Shown piece by piece: positions 27,749 to 36,770 of a stretch of 64,000 bases of DNA. The position numbers were made by a program, and so were the translations under genes. The stretch spans positions 108,894 through 172,893 of the forward strand of contig DUBS01000056.1 of assembly GCA_012960225.1 (NCBI GenBank), read 5' to 3'. Positions within the stretch are counted from its first letter, which is position 1; each line of letters starts with the position of its first letter. Below the pieces are notes generated by a model that did not search any database, was not told where the DNA came from, and worked only from the letters and a program-made list of their open reading frames with translations. The DNA comes from Gemmatimonadota bacterium. Its GTDB lineage: Bacteria > Gemmatimonadota > Gemmatimonadetes > Longimicrobiales > Gaopeijiaceae.

Positions 27749-29052
27749 AATTCTCTCCCTAGAATCGCTTCAAGCTCTGCCCGAGCTATCACGTAATCAT
27801 ATCGCGACGTAATGACCGTAGCGTCTGCTTGGCTGGCTGCCGATTGGCTTATCAACACATCTAGGATCGTCGAGACTCCAACCGTGTATCTTTCCCGTAC
27901 AACCCTAAGATCCTCAGCTGCGACGCGCGCGGCTTCCTCTGCAATTTCGATGGCACGCTCAGCAGTGCGGAGGCTATACAAGGCATTATCGGCTTGCTGA
28001 CGTGCAGCAAGCCGAGTGTCATCCTCTTGCAGACGAGAGACCCGGTAGCTGAACTGTGCCCGATCAACCGATGACTGTCGCTGGAAGTTATTAAAAATCG
28101 GATAGGACATCGAAAATCCCATACTCCAGCTGGTGCTGCCACCTGTGAAAGACCGGTCCTGATTATTCCAGTTGTAGCCAGTGTTCATCGAGATGGTGGG
28201 GAAGTAACTAGCTTTTGCTGAACGGACGTTGGCCGACGCCGCATTAGCTGCTTGGGTCGCAGCAATAACAGTCGGAGATCCAGCTTCTGCCAACTGCATG
28301 ATCTCTGTCTCAGCCAATTGCAGCATGGTTGGCTCCAGAGTCGAAGGACGGAGTGGTGCCACAGCTGAAGATTCCCCTATTTGCCTACCCAAAGCAAACT
28401 CTGCAGCACGAAGTGCGGTCTCTCCCTGCAACACTCCCTGCTCAGCGTTTATAAAATCCAGTCGCGCACGCAGGGAATCCGAAATGGTCGCCCGACCGAC
28501 CTGCGACCGAACGCGCACGATTTCTAAATTCTGTTGCGCCTGATCCACTCTCTGCCGCGCAACCTCAAGGAGATCTGCTTGCCTAAGCGCACTAAAGAAA
28601 AAATTCTTTGTCTGCAGGGTCACAGCAAAGCGTTGGTTCTCTCGTCGTGCTATCGCAGCCTGCATGTCGGCATCTGTCCGATTCATCTCCACAAAGCGAG
28701 TCCCACCCTGAAAAATGGTCACTCGGCCGGACACCCCTGCGCCGTATGAGTCCGAACTCCCACCCACAATCTGTCCCGTGTTGGGATCAAGGATATTCGC
28801 ACTTCTCAGGGATCCACTCGTACTGGCACTGAGGCTCGGCAGGAACGCTGCCCATGCGGATCGCCTTGCAAGCTCAGCATTATCTAAAGCTTGATCCTGC
28901 TGGAGCATCTGTGGGCTACGGACTAGAGCGAGTTCAATCGCCTCATCAAGGCTCACTGCCTGCTGCCCCCAAATGGACACTGGCCAAAGAATCATGAGAC
29001 CCACCGTAAGGCAGGAAGCAATCCGGACTACAGCCCGGTACGTGTATTTCAT
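27745..29052 (-). CDS. TolC-family outer-membrane efflux protein
   Basis: Outer-membrane channel of the tripartite pump (435 aa), with a signal peptide ending at IWGQQ (~30) and two OEP repeats. Each repeat is long coiled-coil helices broken by short beta segments, for example [14 protein letters not shown] at the first helix and [13 protein letters not shown] at the C-terminus. The trimer should form the outer-membrane beta barrel and the periplasmic tunnel that docks to the MacA-like adaptor. I place the start at the ATG at 29052, directly before the signal peptide and four bases after the preceding gene. An upstream in-frame start at 29157 would add an unconserved basic segment overlapping that gene. 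Confidence 0.93.
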   Translation of the reverse strand: MKYTYRAVVRIASCLTVGLMILWPVSIWGQQAVSLDEAIELALVRSPQMLQQDQALDNAELARRSAWAAFLPSLSASTSGSLRSANILDPNTGQIVGGSSDSYGAGVSGRVTIFQGGTRFVEMNRTDADMQAAIARRENQRFAVTLQTKNFFFSALRQADLLEVARQRVDQAQQNLEIVRVRSQVGRATISDSLRARLDFINAEQGVLQGETALRAAEFALGRQIGESSAVAPLRPSTLEPTMLQLAETEIMQLAEAGSPTVIAATQAANAASANVRSAKASYFPTISMNTGYNWNNQDRSFTGGSTSWSMGFSMSYPIFNNFQRQSSVDRAQFSYRVSRLQEDDTRLAARQQADNALYSLRTAERAIEIAEEAARVAAEDLRVVRERYTVGVSTILDVLISQSAASQADATVITSRYDYVIARAELEAILGREL

Positions 29053-29056
29053 CGGT

Positions 29057-29491
29057 CTAGTCCCGGTTGCTCCTCTCGCCACCCTGGGTCCGACTTTCAT
29101 CGAACTCCTGCAGAAGCGCCCTGTATTTAGAGGCCTGTTCTTCGGTGAATATCTCAAGAATTGCTTCTCGCGTCAGTCGGATCAGCGCTTGGTACTGGGG
29201 AAGATATGTGGTACGGAACTCTTCGTGCAGCGATCTCATATGCTGCAGTTGGTCCTCCAATATGGAGTCGATCAGGAGCGTTTGAGCTTCAGTGGGCTCA
29301 ACTTGTTGATACATGGGTGTGCGACGACGCTGATCGGACATCTTGTACCGACCAGCGTCGCTCACCGTGCCTTCTTCAACCGGCAGCGCCACCAGGCTAC
29401 CATCACTGACCAGCCCAAGCATGACGCCCGTGCCAAGCACCAGCGCAAGTATCACTGCAGTCACAAGTTTCGTTCGAGATCCATGTTCCAT
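29057..29491 (-). CDS. Spy/CpxP-like periplasmic protein
   Basis: A 144-residue exported protein with an N-terminal signal or anchor helix (LVTAVILALVLGTGVMLGLV, ~10-29). It is followed by helices rich in Glu, Gln and Leu, with a LTxxQ-like motif (FTEEQASKY, ~117-125). This all-helical pattern is that of Spy, CpxP, ZraP and CnrX, which act as chaperones or sensors of periplasmic stress. Its place between a probable anti-sigma factor and TolC suggests that it either senses the pump's substrate or protects the periplasm while the pump acts. Its ATG shares one base with the upstream stop. Confidence 0.65.
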   Translation of the reverse strand: MEHGSRTKLVTAVILALVLGTGVMLGLVSDGSLVALPVEEGTVSDAGRYKMSDQRRRTPMYQQVEPTEAQTLLIDSILEDQLQHMRSLHEEFRTTYLPQYQALIRLTREAILEIFTEEQASKYRALLQEFDESRTQGGERSNRD

Positions 29492-29904
29492 TAGAAAACC
29501 TCCGAGGCAAAGGCCACTGCATCGCTCGTCTCCGAAGGAGCAAGCGCCGCAGGGATTGTCTGTCCTTCAACCTCACTCACCAGTAGTTCCTCGATCCCGA
29601 CCGGCCTAACAGGAACAGCTGACTGGTCTCTTGTGAGGAGTAGTCCAGCCACAATGGCAGCCAGTAGAGCTGCCGGGACAACGGTCCTAGCCCAGGACGT
29701 CATCACATCACCCACGGTCAACTCGCGTACCAATCGCCGCCGAGCTAACTCACCCGCTGCATTTTCTAGGATCCATTGGCGAAAACGATACCAGTAACTC
29801 GGATCCTGATGCTCTGGATCAAAGTGAGTGAACGCCTCGGCCAACTCTAGGTCAGGCCCTAAGTCATCATTCGAGTCGAAATCGTGCGATATCCTTGTAA
29901 TCAT
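29491..29904 (-). CDS. Probable anti-sigma factor, single-span membrane protein
   Basis: A 137-residue protein with an acidic cytoplasmic N-terminal half (~1-70, including WYRFRQWILENA), one transmembrane helix (~73-92: VVPAALLAAIVAGLLL) and a ~45-residue periplasmic tail. It begins inside the ECF sigma stop codon (ATGA), the classical position and topology of a membrane anti-sigma factor. No zinc-binding HxxxCxxC motif is seen, so it is not of the ZAS class. The assignment rests mainly on position and topology. Confidence 0.6.
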   Translation of the reverse strand: MITRISHDFDSNDDLGPDLELAEAFTHFDPEHQDPSYWYRFRQWILENAAGELARRRLVRELTVGDVMTSWARTVVPAALLAAIVAGLLLTRDQSAVPVRPVGIEELLVSEVEGQTIPAALAPSETSDAVAFASEVF

Positions 29905-30518
29905 TGAACTTTCCTAATCAAATCTGATCCATTTGACATCTCGATAAGGGCCTCTTTCAAGGCTTTTCTCGCAAAATGCAAGTGCGACCGTACTGTCCCC
30001 GATGGAATCCCCAACCTCTCGGCGATCTCTCGGTGTTTCCATCCCTCTAGGTCATGCAGCAGCACAACCTCTTGCTGAACCTCGGGTAGTGCAGCAATTG
30101 CCTGCTGAAGGATCCCTCTCAGTTCTGAGGTCTCCGCAATCTTATCTGGTGTGGGAATCCGAGACTTCGTCCCCTGTGGCACATCACCAGTCTCTCTTAA
30201 GGACTCTCGACGAATCAAGTTCCGCGAACGATTTCTTACTATCGTCATGAACCAACCCGCGAACCTTTCCGGATTCCGGCATTCGTCAAGCTGATCCAAC
30301 GCCACCAAGAATGACTCTTGAGCGGCATCTTCCGCATCCTCATGGCTTCCGGTCACAGAAAGTGCCAAAGCATAGGCAGATTTCTGGTACCTCTCTATGA
30401 GCATGCTCAAAGCAAGTTCTTCCCCCCTGCGAGCTCGTAAGACCAACTCGCTATCATCCGGGTGATCAGTTGTTCTTGAAGGACACGGAAGTGCAACCCC
30501 GTGTTGAGGTTGGTTCAT
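29901..30518 (-). CDS. ECF RNA polymerase sigma factor
   Basis: Extracytoplasmic-function sigma-70 factor (205 aa). Region 2 (~45-110) contains DAEDAAQESFLVAL and the promoter-melting and -10-reading helix (RFAGWFMTIVRNRSRNLIRRE). Region 4 (~140-190) contains LPEVQQEVVLLHDLEGWKHREIAERLGIPSGTVRSHLHFARKAL in two pieces, with its helix-turn-helix reading the -35 box. It heads the operon of anti-sigma, Spy-like sensor and MacAB-TolC-type pump, and most likely activates that operon and itself. About 25 extra residues precede region 2. Confidence 0.94.
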   Translation of the reverse strand: MNQPQHGVALPCPSRTTDHPDDSELVLRARRGEELALSMLIERYQKSAYALALSVTGSHEDAEDAAQESFLVALDQLDECRNPERFAGWFMTIVRNRSRNLIRRESLRETGDVPQGTKSRIPTPDKIAETSELRGILQQAIAALPEVQQEVVLLHDLEGWKHREIAERLGIPSGTVRSHLHFARKALKEALIEMSNGSDLIRKVQ

Positions 30519-30581
30519 GATCCTATGGGAGTTGATGGTAGAAATCAGTATTGAGCAATACAGGTAATGTCGCCTGCTACA

Positions 30582-30610
30582 ATCTAATAGATACCTAGCT
30601 GAGCAGTTCC
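30582..30610 (-). promoter_or_regulatory. Possible ECF-type promoter of the efflux operon
   Basis: Reading the minus strand, GGAACT (30610-30605) matches the GGAAC core of many ECF -35 boxes. A 16-17 base spacer leads to an A/T-rich ATTAGAT stretch. It lies about 70-90 bases before the sigma gene start. Autoregulation would be typical, but the -10 element is not clearly defined. Confidence 0.3.
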
Positions 30611-30670
30611 GTTAAGCTCACTAGATCCACTAATCCACCGCTTCAGAAGGACGATATCCAGCTTGAGCGT

Positions 30671-31168
30671 TCAATTACGGCCTCGGTTACGTATATCTGA
30701 AAAGAAATCTCTAGACGGATCTGTCCGAGGCGGCCTGCTCTGCTCATAAGCTGACTGAAGTTGGTCTAGGTTTAACTCAGAAAGTATACGACCTGCGATT
30801 AACGTCTCTCGGTCCGGTGCACCGGCATCCTCAGCGGATATCCAAAACCCGAGCATCAGTAGGGCAGCAGTTTGTGTTTGAGAGCGACCAATTACACGAA
30901 TAGTCCATTCCTTACCGTCGACCTCAAGAATGACTTCCTCGAGATCAGACTCCAAGCGAGAAAAGCCAATTTTCCCCTTCATCTCCCTAGCCTGCTTATC
31001 GGTCGCACGTCTTCTGCGTTTATTTTGACCCTTCTGCCGATTACTGCGACGCTCCTGGCTGTGATGCAAATGCTTACTGTCTGCGTCCGCACTAGGTACA
31101 GGGCGATTGGAGGGAACGGTGGGGGGAGTATCCTGAGACTCTGAAACGCTTTCGTTACTATCAGGCAT
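30671..31168 (-). CDS. Unknown protein with disordered basic N-terminal half
   Basis: I do not recognise this 165-residue protein. Residues 1-35 are Ser/Pro/Asp-rich, ~38-60 are strongly basic (RRSNRQKGQNKRRRR), and ~65-140 look folded (SDLEEVILEVDGKEWTIRVIGRSQTQTAALLMLGFW, read in two parts), ending in another charged tail. The basic stretch could bind nucleic acid. It follows the HNH endonuclease gene by 14 bases on the same strand, so the two are likely co-transcribed. Confidence 0.6.
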   Translation of the reverse strand: MPDSNESVSESQDTPPTVPSNRPVPSADADSKHLHHSQERRSNRQKGQNKRRRRATDKQAREMKGKIGFSRLESDLEEVILEVDGKEWTIRVIGRSQTQTAALLMLGFWISAEDAGAPDRETLIAGRILSELNLDQLQSAYEQSRPPRTDPSRDFFSDIRNRGRN

Positions 31169-31182
31169 TAATCCACAATGAC

Positions 31183-31797
31183 TTAGCTGATAATCTTAAG
31201 AGGGTTGTTTACGCGTCCGCCTGAGACTCTACGAAGGGTGCGATCTCCATAGAACATCCGAATGTACTTAGCCTGGGTTTGGGTAACCTTACGAACAACC
31301 CACACTAAGTGCACATAATTGGGCTCACGTGGCTCAGTCCTAACCCTAAGGCCCACCTCCCAAGGCAATCGGTCGCCCTTGAGATTATTACAGGACGAAC
31401 AGCTAGTTACAACATTCTCCCAGCTATTGTCCCCACCGCGGGACAGGGGGTTAATGTGATCTCGAGTCAGAAATTGCCTGCCCTTGAGGTCAGACTTGCG
31501 TCTTCCGCAGTACTGACACGAATAGCCATCCCGGGCGAAGAGAAACATGTTCGTGACCTGCCGCTTAAATCGTTGTGGGACATGAATATAGCGAACGAGG
31601 CGGATCACTGTAGGACAAGGGATCACCTGCCGCTCGGAGCGAAAGTCCTTACCCGCGTCCTTCTCAAGGATTTCAGCTTTGCCATCCAGGATTAGTCGCA
31701 CAGCTCTACGGGCTGGCACAATGGTTAGTGGCTCGAACGACGCATTTAAGGCTAAGCAGCTCACCACACCTCCAGATATCGATACCGATTCGCCCAA
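31183..31797 (-). CDS. HNH endonuclease
   Basis: A 204-residue protein of the widespread stand-alone HNH family. The N-terminal CLALNASFEPLTIVPARRAVRLIL is the usual lead-in. The nuclease core has CQYCGRR (~95), the catalytic TRDHINPLSRGG (~112), NSWENVV, and CSSCNNLKGDR (~130), giving a treble-clef zinc site. Its biological role is not established in most bacteria that carry it. The start is uncertain: a TTG at 31797 gives the full length, while a GTG at 31764 follows a GGAGG by four bases and would also keep the conserved core. Confidence 0.85.
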   Translation of the reverse strand: MGESVSISGGVVSCLALNASFEPLTIVPARRAVRLILDGKAEILEKDAGKDFRSERQVIPCPTVIRLVRYIHVPQRFKRQVTNMFLFARDGYSCQYCGRRKSDLKGRQFLTRDHINPLSRGGDNSWENVVTSCSSCNNLKGDRLPWEVGLRVRTEPREPNYVHLVWVVRKVTQTQAKYIRMFYGDRTLRRVSGGRVNNPLKIIS

Positions 31798-31929
31798 GAG
31801 GCTATTCAGTTCGAAGGTACGCCGCGATTGCCTACCACTGCAATGTTACAGATCGGCCCATTAGATACACATCTCAATCACCCTTGGAGCCCCAGGGTTA
31901 CCACTCTGCTACACTTTCCAGAGGACCAT

Positions 31930-34404
31930 CTAAAGTAAAGCGATAGGATCTCGGTCCACTACCAAACGAACATCTCCACCAGGAACCTTAAATCCGTCGA
32001 TCAAAGCGCGCACAGCTCTTCCGATTGCACTCGGTGAAGGACTGCGTAAAAGGAAATGCCAACGCCACCGGCCGTGCAGTCGTTCAATCGGTGCCGGTGC
32101 CGGGCCAACCAATTCGACAACTTTAGATTCTTCTGCATTTCGCCCTTGAAGCCACCGACGCAACCAGGCGGCACCAGCTTCTGCGCTCTTAGCAGTAGCC
32201 CTTTGATCTGGACTACTAAGTATCACGTTGACCATTCTCAAATGCGGTGGATAACAGGGTTTCTCACGCGCCGCTGTCTCTCGTTCGGCAAAACCTATGA
32301 AGTCATGAGCGACTGCAGCCTGAATCGCATAGTGATCAGGAAGTGAAGTCTGAATCAAAACTTCACCCCCTAGCTTACCCCTCCCTGCCCTCCCCGCTAC
32401 CTGACTAAGGAGTTGGAAAGTCCGCTCACTAGCCCGGAAATCAGGTAAGTGGATCCCGACATCTGCGTTCACCACACCCACTAAAGTCACCTGCGGAAAA
32501 TCGAGACCCTTTGCGATCATTTGTGTGCCAAGCAAGATATCAACATCCCCCTTGGCTACCCGGTCGAGTATCCGGTGATGGGCCCACTTTCCGGAAGTGG
32601 TGTCTACATCCATCCGTGCAATTCTCGCAGACGGGAATGTCTCAACAGTGACCCGTTCGACTTGTTCGGTACCCAGCCCGCGATAGGAAAGGTCTCTTGA
32701 CCCACATCGAGGGCACCGCTCCGGGGCTGGGGCATCGTACCGACAGTGATGACAAATGATTCGTCGTGCAGCTCGATGATACGTCAGTGAGATTGAGCAG
32801 TTCAAGCACTGTTCAACCTCACCACATTCCCTGCACTGAATGAATGAAGAGTATCCGCGACGATTTAGTAGCAAGATCACTTGCTCTGCTCGTTCTAGTC
32901 GTGCATCCACTGCTGAGACCAATTCCGAAGAAAGCACTCCAGCACCACGTTCATTGACTCGAGATACCTCAGCGGACTCTCTTCTTTGGACCCTCAGGTC
33001 AACCACTCGTACCTCGGGAAGTCTTGCTCCGCCGACACGCTTCGTAAGCTGAAGGTGACGGAACTTACCAGTCCGAGCATTAGTCCAACTTTCTAACGAT
33101 GGTGTGGCGCTGCCAAGCACACATACGGCTCCAGTTTGACGTGCGCGTACAACAGCGAGATCTCTCGCCAAGTAACGGGGGGCCTCGGACTGCTTGTAGC
33201 TTCCATCGTGCTCTTCATCCACAACGATCGCACCAAGATTCGAGAGGGGCGCGAAAAGTGCAGAACGCGCACCCACTGCGATACGACACCGACCAGTACT
33301 CAAACTCCGCCATGCGTCGTAGCGTTCTCCCGCAGAGAGACCGGAATGCAGCACAGCGACCTGGTCATCAAAATGTGCACGAAATCTTGAAACAGTCTGC
33401 GGTGTAAGGGCAATTTCGGGAACGAGAACTATTGCACTCCGACCACGAGCAAGGGCCTCGCGGAGAAGCTCAATGTACACAAGTGTTTTACCAGAACCGG
33501 TGATACCCTGCAGAAGAAACGGTATAGGTACATCTTCATCGAGCGCACCAATCAGAGCGTCGATTACATTCCGCTGATCCTTCGTAGGAACGAGCTTGGG
33601 CGGCTTGGTTGCCGGAATGTTAGCGAACGGATCACGAAGCTGTTCTTCGTGGAAGATTCCAACCAGACGCTTTGACTCAAGACCCTTTATTACTCCTCGA
33701 CTAAACCCTTCTTCTTTGATCATATGTGTTAATTCAGAGGTACCTCCCGAACGTTCTAGTAACTCATATGCCTCTCGCTGCCGTGGCGCCCTAGCAAACA
33801 TCTCATCCCGTGCCTGCAGTGTGCCTAGACGATCGATTAGCCGCACTACCCCTTTTGTCTTCACCGGCGGCTGTGATGGCGGCACCATTTCGTGGCCTAC
33901 GGCACCCTGTGCTACAAGAGATCGAATCTCAGGCCATATCGAACCCATCCCTAGCTGCCGCCGGAGTGTCCGAACCCGAAGTGGTTTCCCGTGATACTCT
34001 AGGGCAGCTAGAACACGTTGCTCTCTAGGTCGAAACTTCTTGAGAGGTCCATCTTCCAGAAGCCTGACATAGTTCCTGGAAACATCTGAAAGCACAGCTG
34101 GCAAAGCAGCTCGGAGTGCTATGCCGAGGGGAGCGATGTAATACTCAGCAATCCACCGGCAAAGGTCGAGAAGTTCAGCAGGCAATTGTGGTGAGTCATC
34201 CAGGATCGAGAGCACTGGACGTATCTGCTTGATTTCCAGTGCAGAACCTGGGCCAACCACCCAACCGATATGCTCTTGCCGCCGAAATGGCACCAGAACC
34301 CGCGTTCCTGGTTCTGGCTGAGATTCTGTATTGATCTGGTACGTAAAGGTGCGATGTATAGGGAGAGGAAGGGCCACGTCCACCCTGAGTTTCAGGTTAG
34401 TCAA
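31930..34404 (-). CDS. priA: Primosomal protein N' (replication restart helicase)
   Basis: PriA (824 aa), the superfamily-2 DNA helicase that reloads the replisome at stalled forks. The 3'-binding and winged-helix parts occupy ~1-260, Walker A is GITGSGKT (~300), and the DEEH box is VVDEEHDGSYKQ (~395). Between helicase lobes are the eight-cysteine zinc knuckles (CRECGEVEQCLNCS and CHHCRYDAPAPERCPRCGS, ~540-580). QMIAKGLDFPQVTLVGV and QVAGRAGRG are motifs of the second lobe. The start is TTG with GAGGG upstream. It is unremarkable except for slightly greater length than the E. coli protein. Confidence 0.96.
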   Translation of the reverse strand: MTNLKLRVDVALPLPIHRTFTYQINTESQPEPGTRVLVPFRRQEHIGWVVGPGSALEIKQIRPVLSILDDSPQLPAELLDLCRWIAEYYIAPLGIALRAALPAVLSDVSRNYVRLLEDGPLKKFRPREQRVLAALEYHGKPLRVRTLRRQLGMGSIWPEIRSLVAQGAVGHEMVPPSQPPVKTKGVVRLIDRLGTLQARDEMFARAPRQREAYELLERSGGTSELTHMIKEEGFSRGVIKGLESKRLVGIFHEEQLRDPFANIPATKPPKLVPTKDQRNVIDALIGALDEDVPIPFLLQGITGSGKTLVYIELLREALARGRSAIVLVPEIALTPQTVSRFRAHFDDQVAVLHSGLSAGERYDAWRSLSTGRCRIAVGARSALFAPLSNLGAIVVDEEHDGSYKQSEAPRYLARDLAVVRARQTGAVCVLGSATPSLESWTNARTGKFRHLQLTKRVGGARLPEVRVVDLRVQRRESAEVSRVNERGAGVLSSELVSAVDARLERAEQVILLLNRRGYSSFIQCRECGEVEQCLNCSISLTYHRAARRIICHHCRYDAPAPERCPRCGSRDLSYRGLGTEQVERVTVETFPSARIARMDVDTTSGKWAHHRILDRVAKGDVDILLGTQMIAKGLDFPQVTLVGVVNADVGIHLPDFRASERTFQLLSQVAGRAGRGKLGGEVLIQTSLPDHYAIQAAVAHDFIGFAERETAAREKPCYPPHLRMVNVILSSPDQRATAKSAEAGAAWLRRWLQGRNAEESKVVELVGPAPAPIERLHGRWRWHFLLRSPSPSAIGRAVRALIDGFKVPGGDVRLVVDRDPIALL

Positions 34405-34434
34405 CCTGACAACCCTCTTAAGCAGGCTCCGAAG

Positions 34435-35628
34435 TTAGACATCCATTAGCAGAAAGATTTCCTGCTGGATATCCCTGGGACTGACCTCTGGACCATCTGG
34501 GCCCCAATAGACGTTGATCTCACTTCGAACTCCGATCTCATCAGGGATGTAAATGCCAGGTTCGACAGAGAAGCCTATGCCCGGAACAAGCAACCTGTCA
34601 TCTCTCGTCTCCAGGTTATCAAGATTCGGACCGCTTCCGTGGAGGTCTATATCCATCGAGTGTCCGGTCCTATGCACGAAGTACTCACCATAGCCGCGAT
34701 CTGCAATCAAGGCCCGCGCAACTTGGTCAACCTCGTAGCCGCGGACTTCTCCTCCTAATTCAAACTGTTCTCTCAAAAATGTGACGGCAGCGTCCCGAGC
34801 ATCTCTCACAGCATTCCAGATCTCTTGGGTGCGCGAATCGACCGCACCACTCAGAAGACCCATCCAAGTCTGGTCAGCGAAAACTGCTCCATCAAACGCT
34901 CCCCAAAGATCAATCAAGAGCAAATCTCCTGCTGCAATCGTCTCTCCCTTTCCCTCGGGAGAGTAGTGGGGATCTGCCGCAGTGCGGCCGATCGCTACAA
35001 TGCAATCCGGATTTACTGTGAGTCCATGGGAACGAAGCTGTGAGCGGATCCATTCTGAAAGATCACCCTCATTAGTTGGTGATCCGGACTCGACGGCTGC
35101 TGCTGCACGGGCGAACGCTTGCTGTGCAACATCAGCCACAATCTCTGCTGCCTGACGATGCATCTGCAGTTGCTCAGGGGTCCAAACCGAATGGAATCGT
35201 GATACCAAATCCCCAGAACTCACCGCCTCGACACCGAGATTGAGTATCAATCCTGCCATACCCGCTGGGAGATAGTCTAAGGTTGGCACGGCTGCACCCG
35301 GAGAGACCTCCATGGCCAATCGAGTGCATCCATCTAGAAGCTCTCTGAGTTCCGCTTCCATTTCCTGCCAACTTGAATAGGTGCGACTCTCGAAAGGCCA
35401 ATGACGCCAAGAAGAAGCTTCTATTGCATGGATTAGCGCTACGGGCTGGCCTTTCTCTGGAATTAATACGAACCCACGGCGGGTCGTCTTGCCCATACCC
35501 AGCAATTGAACAGCTATCGGGTTGACTCCATGGAACTCATACAAAAGCCAGCCGTCGAGATTCTGATCGCGCAAAGCTCGTTGAACTCGCTCAATTCCAT
35601 CGGGACTACATAGTAAAGCAGTGCTCAC
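34435..35628 (-). CDS. M24-family aminopeptidase (prolidase-like)
   Basis: A 397-residue cytoplasmic peptidase of the creatinase/prolidase fold. The N-terminal creatinase domain (~1-140) precedes the metal site: Asp in LLIDLWGA and VFADQTW, His in HRTGHSMDIDLHG, Glu in FSVEPGIYI, Glu in VRSEINVYW. All five ligands are intact. Substrate is probably an Xaa-Pro or Pro-containing dipeptide. The start is GTG with AGGAG nine bases upstream. It lies between priA and the methyltransferase on the same strand. Confidence 0.93.
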   Translation of the reverse strand: MSTALLCSPDGIERVQRALRDQNLDGWLLYEFHGVNPIAVQLLGMGKTTRRGFVLIPEKGQPVALIHAIEASSWRHWPFESRTYSSWQEMEAELRELLDGCTRLAMEVSPGAAVPTLDYLPAGMAGLILNLGVEAVSSGDLVSRFHSVWTPEQLQMHRQAAEIVADVAQQAFARAAAAVESGSPTNEGDLSEWIRSQLRSHGLTVNPDCIVAIGRTAADPHYSPEGKGETIAAGDLLLIDLWGAFDGAVFADQTWMGLLSGAVDSRTQEIWNAVRDARDAAVTFLREQFELGGEVRGYEVDQVARALIADRGYGEYFVHRTGHSMDIDLHGSGPNLDNLETRDDRLLVPGIGFSVEPGIYIPDEIGVRSEINVYWGPDGPEVSPRDIQQEIFLLMDV

Positions 35629-35673
35629 ACTGGGTTCTCCTCTCAGTAATAGGATGGAGGCGGAAAGATTGTC

Positions 35674-36723
35674 TTACCCTTGTTCTTCTTCAGGGCGAAA
35701 GAGCGGGAGTCCGCTGGTGTCAGGCCTCACATCATCTGCTGCCACATGATTATGATCCCCATCTTCCTCTGGTTTTGAAGTTGGAGTAGCCGGTATAACC
35801 TTCAAGTTATTGGAATCAGGCTCTTCACTGTCAGGAGTCAGATTCAAGGCCAAAGCGAGCTCAGCTGTGGCTACACTCTTTGGTGCAACCCTGACCGGTA
35901 CTCCAGCCTTGCACCCCTTGAGCAATTCCAGCCCTAGAATGCGTTCTCTCGTGAGTAAGCGATGGATTTCCCGCCCTTTCATAAAACCCGTCCTTACTCC
36001 CTTCCAGCCCCACTTTTTCCAGGTCCTGCGAAGGATTTCCAATTGTTCTCGGAACGAAAAGGTTTTAATCAAATCAGGAAATGGCTCGCTCGCGTCTGAC
36101 CGTAACATCATCCGTTCATTCGACCAATCTTCAACATGTAGATTTTCGATCCCGGATTCTCGCAGGAGCTTTCTCCATTCAACTGCCATCAGTGGGGTCG
36201 CACCTAAGTAATCTGCCAAAACCGACCTTCGGGGCTCATGCACTGGGCCCTTCCAAACAAGTTGGAGCAACACTATAAACCCGTTGGGTTTCGTCACTCT
36301 AACCAACTCAGCGATTGCCTCACCTGGCTCACAGTGGTTTGCGAGGCCGATTTCACCGATCGTGACATCGAAAATCTCGTCTCGATAGGGAAGCGATGAT
36401 GAAGGTCCAGGCTGGAACTGGATTTTGTCTGCAATTCCCTCACTTAGGCCGCGCTTCGCGGCCTGTTCCACGAGATCCGGAGTGATATCAACTCCAAAAC
36501 CCTGAACGCCGAACTCTCTAACGAAGTACTCAAGCGAGACTCCCAGGCCACAGGCTACATTCAGAACTTCGACACCTTCAGACATGCCCGTAAGGATCCC
36601 TATGTGATGGTAGAGTTCAGCACCTCCTGAGAGGAAAAGTCTACGGGGACTGATCCGCAGGAGGTCGAGCATCGCAGGAACGTGGGGCAAGTTTTCCATC
36701 GTTCCATATTTAGTTGGCGGCAT
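35674..36723 (-). CDS. Class I SAM-dependent methyltransferase
   Basis: A Rossmann-fold methyltransferase of the UbiE/Methyltransf_11 type (349 aa). The SAM-binding glycine loop is VLNVACGLGVSLE (~55), followed by the acidic ribose contact GFGVDITPDLV (~78), motif II DVTIGEIGLANHCEP and motif III VTKPNGFIVLLQ. After ~240 the protein has extra helices and a polar tail (~300-349) probably disordered. The acceptor is unknown. An alternative ATG at 36702 would remove seven residues. Confidence 0.85.
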   Translation of the reverse strand: MPPTKYGTMENLPHVPAMLDLLRISPRRLFLSGGAELYHHIGILTGMSEGVEVLNVACGLGVSLEYFVREFGVQGFGVDITPDLVEQAAKRGLSEGIADKIQFQPGPSSSLPYRDEIFDVTIGEIGLANHCEPGEAIAELVRVTKPNGFIVLLQLVWKGPVHEPRRSVLADYLGATPLMAVEWRKLLRESGIENLHVEDWSNERMMLRSDASEPFPDLIKTFSFREQLEILRRTWKKWGWKGVRTGFMKGREIHRLLTRERILGLELLKGCKAGVPVRVAPKSVATAELALALNLTPDSEEPDSNNLKVIPATPTSKPEEDGDHNHVAADDVRPDTSGLPLFRPEEEQG

Positions 36724-36770
36724 GGGGAAGAAAAGTAGCTAACAGGTCAAGACGGGCAACGAGATACCTA

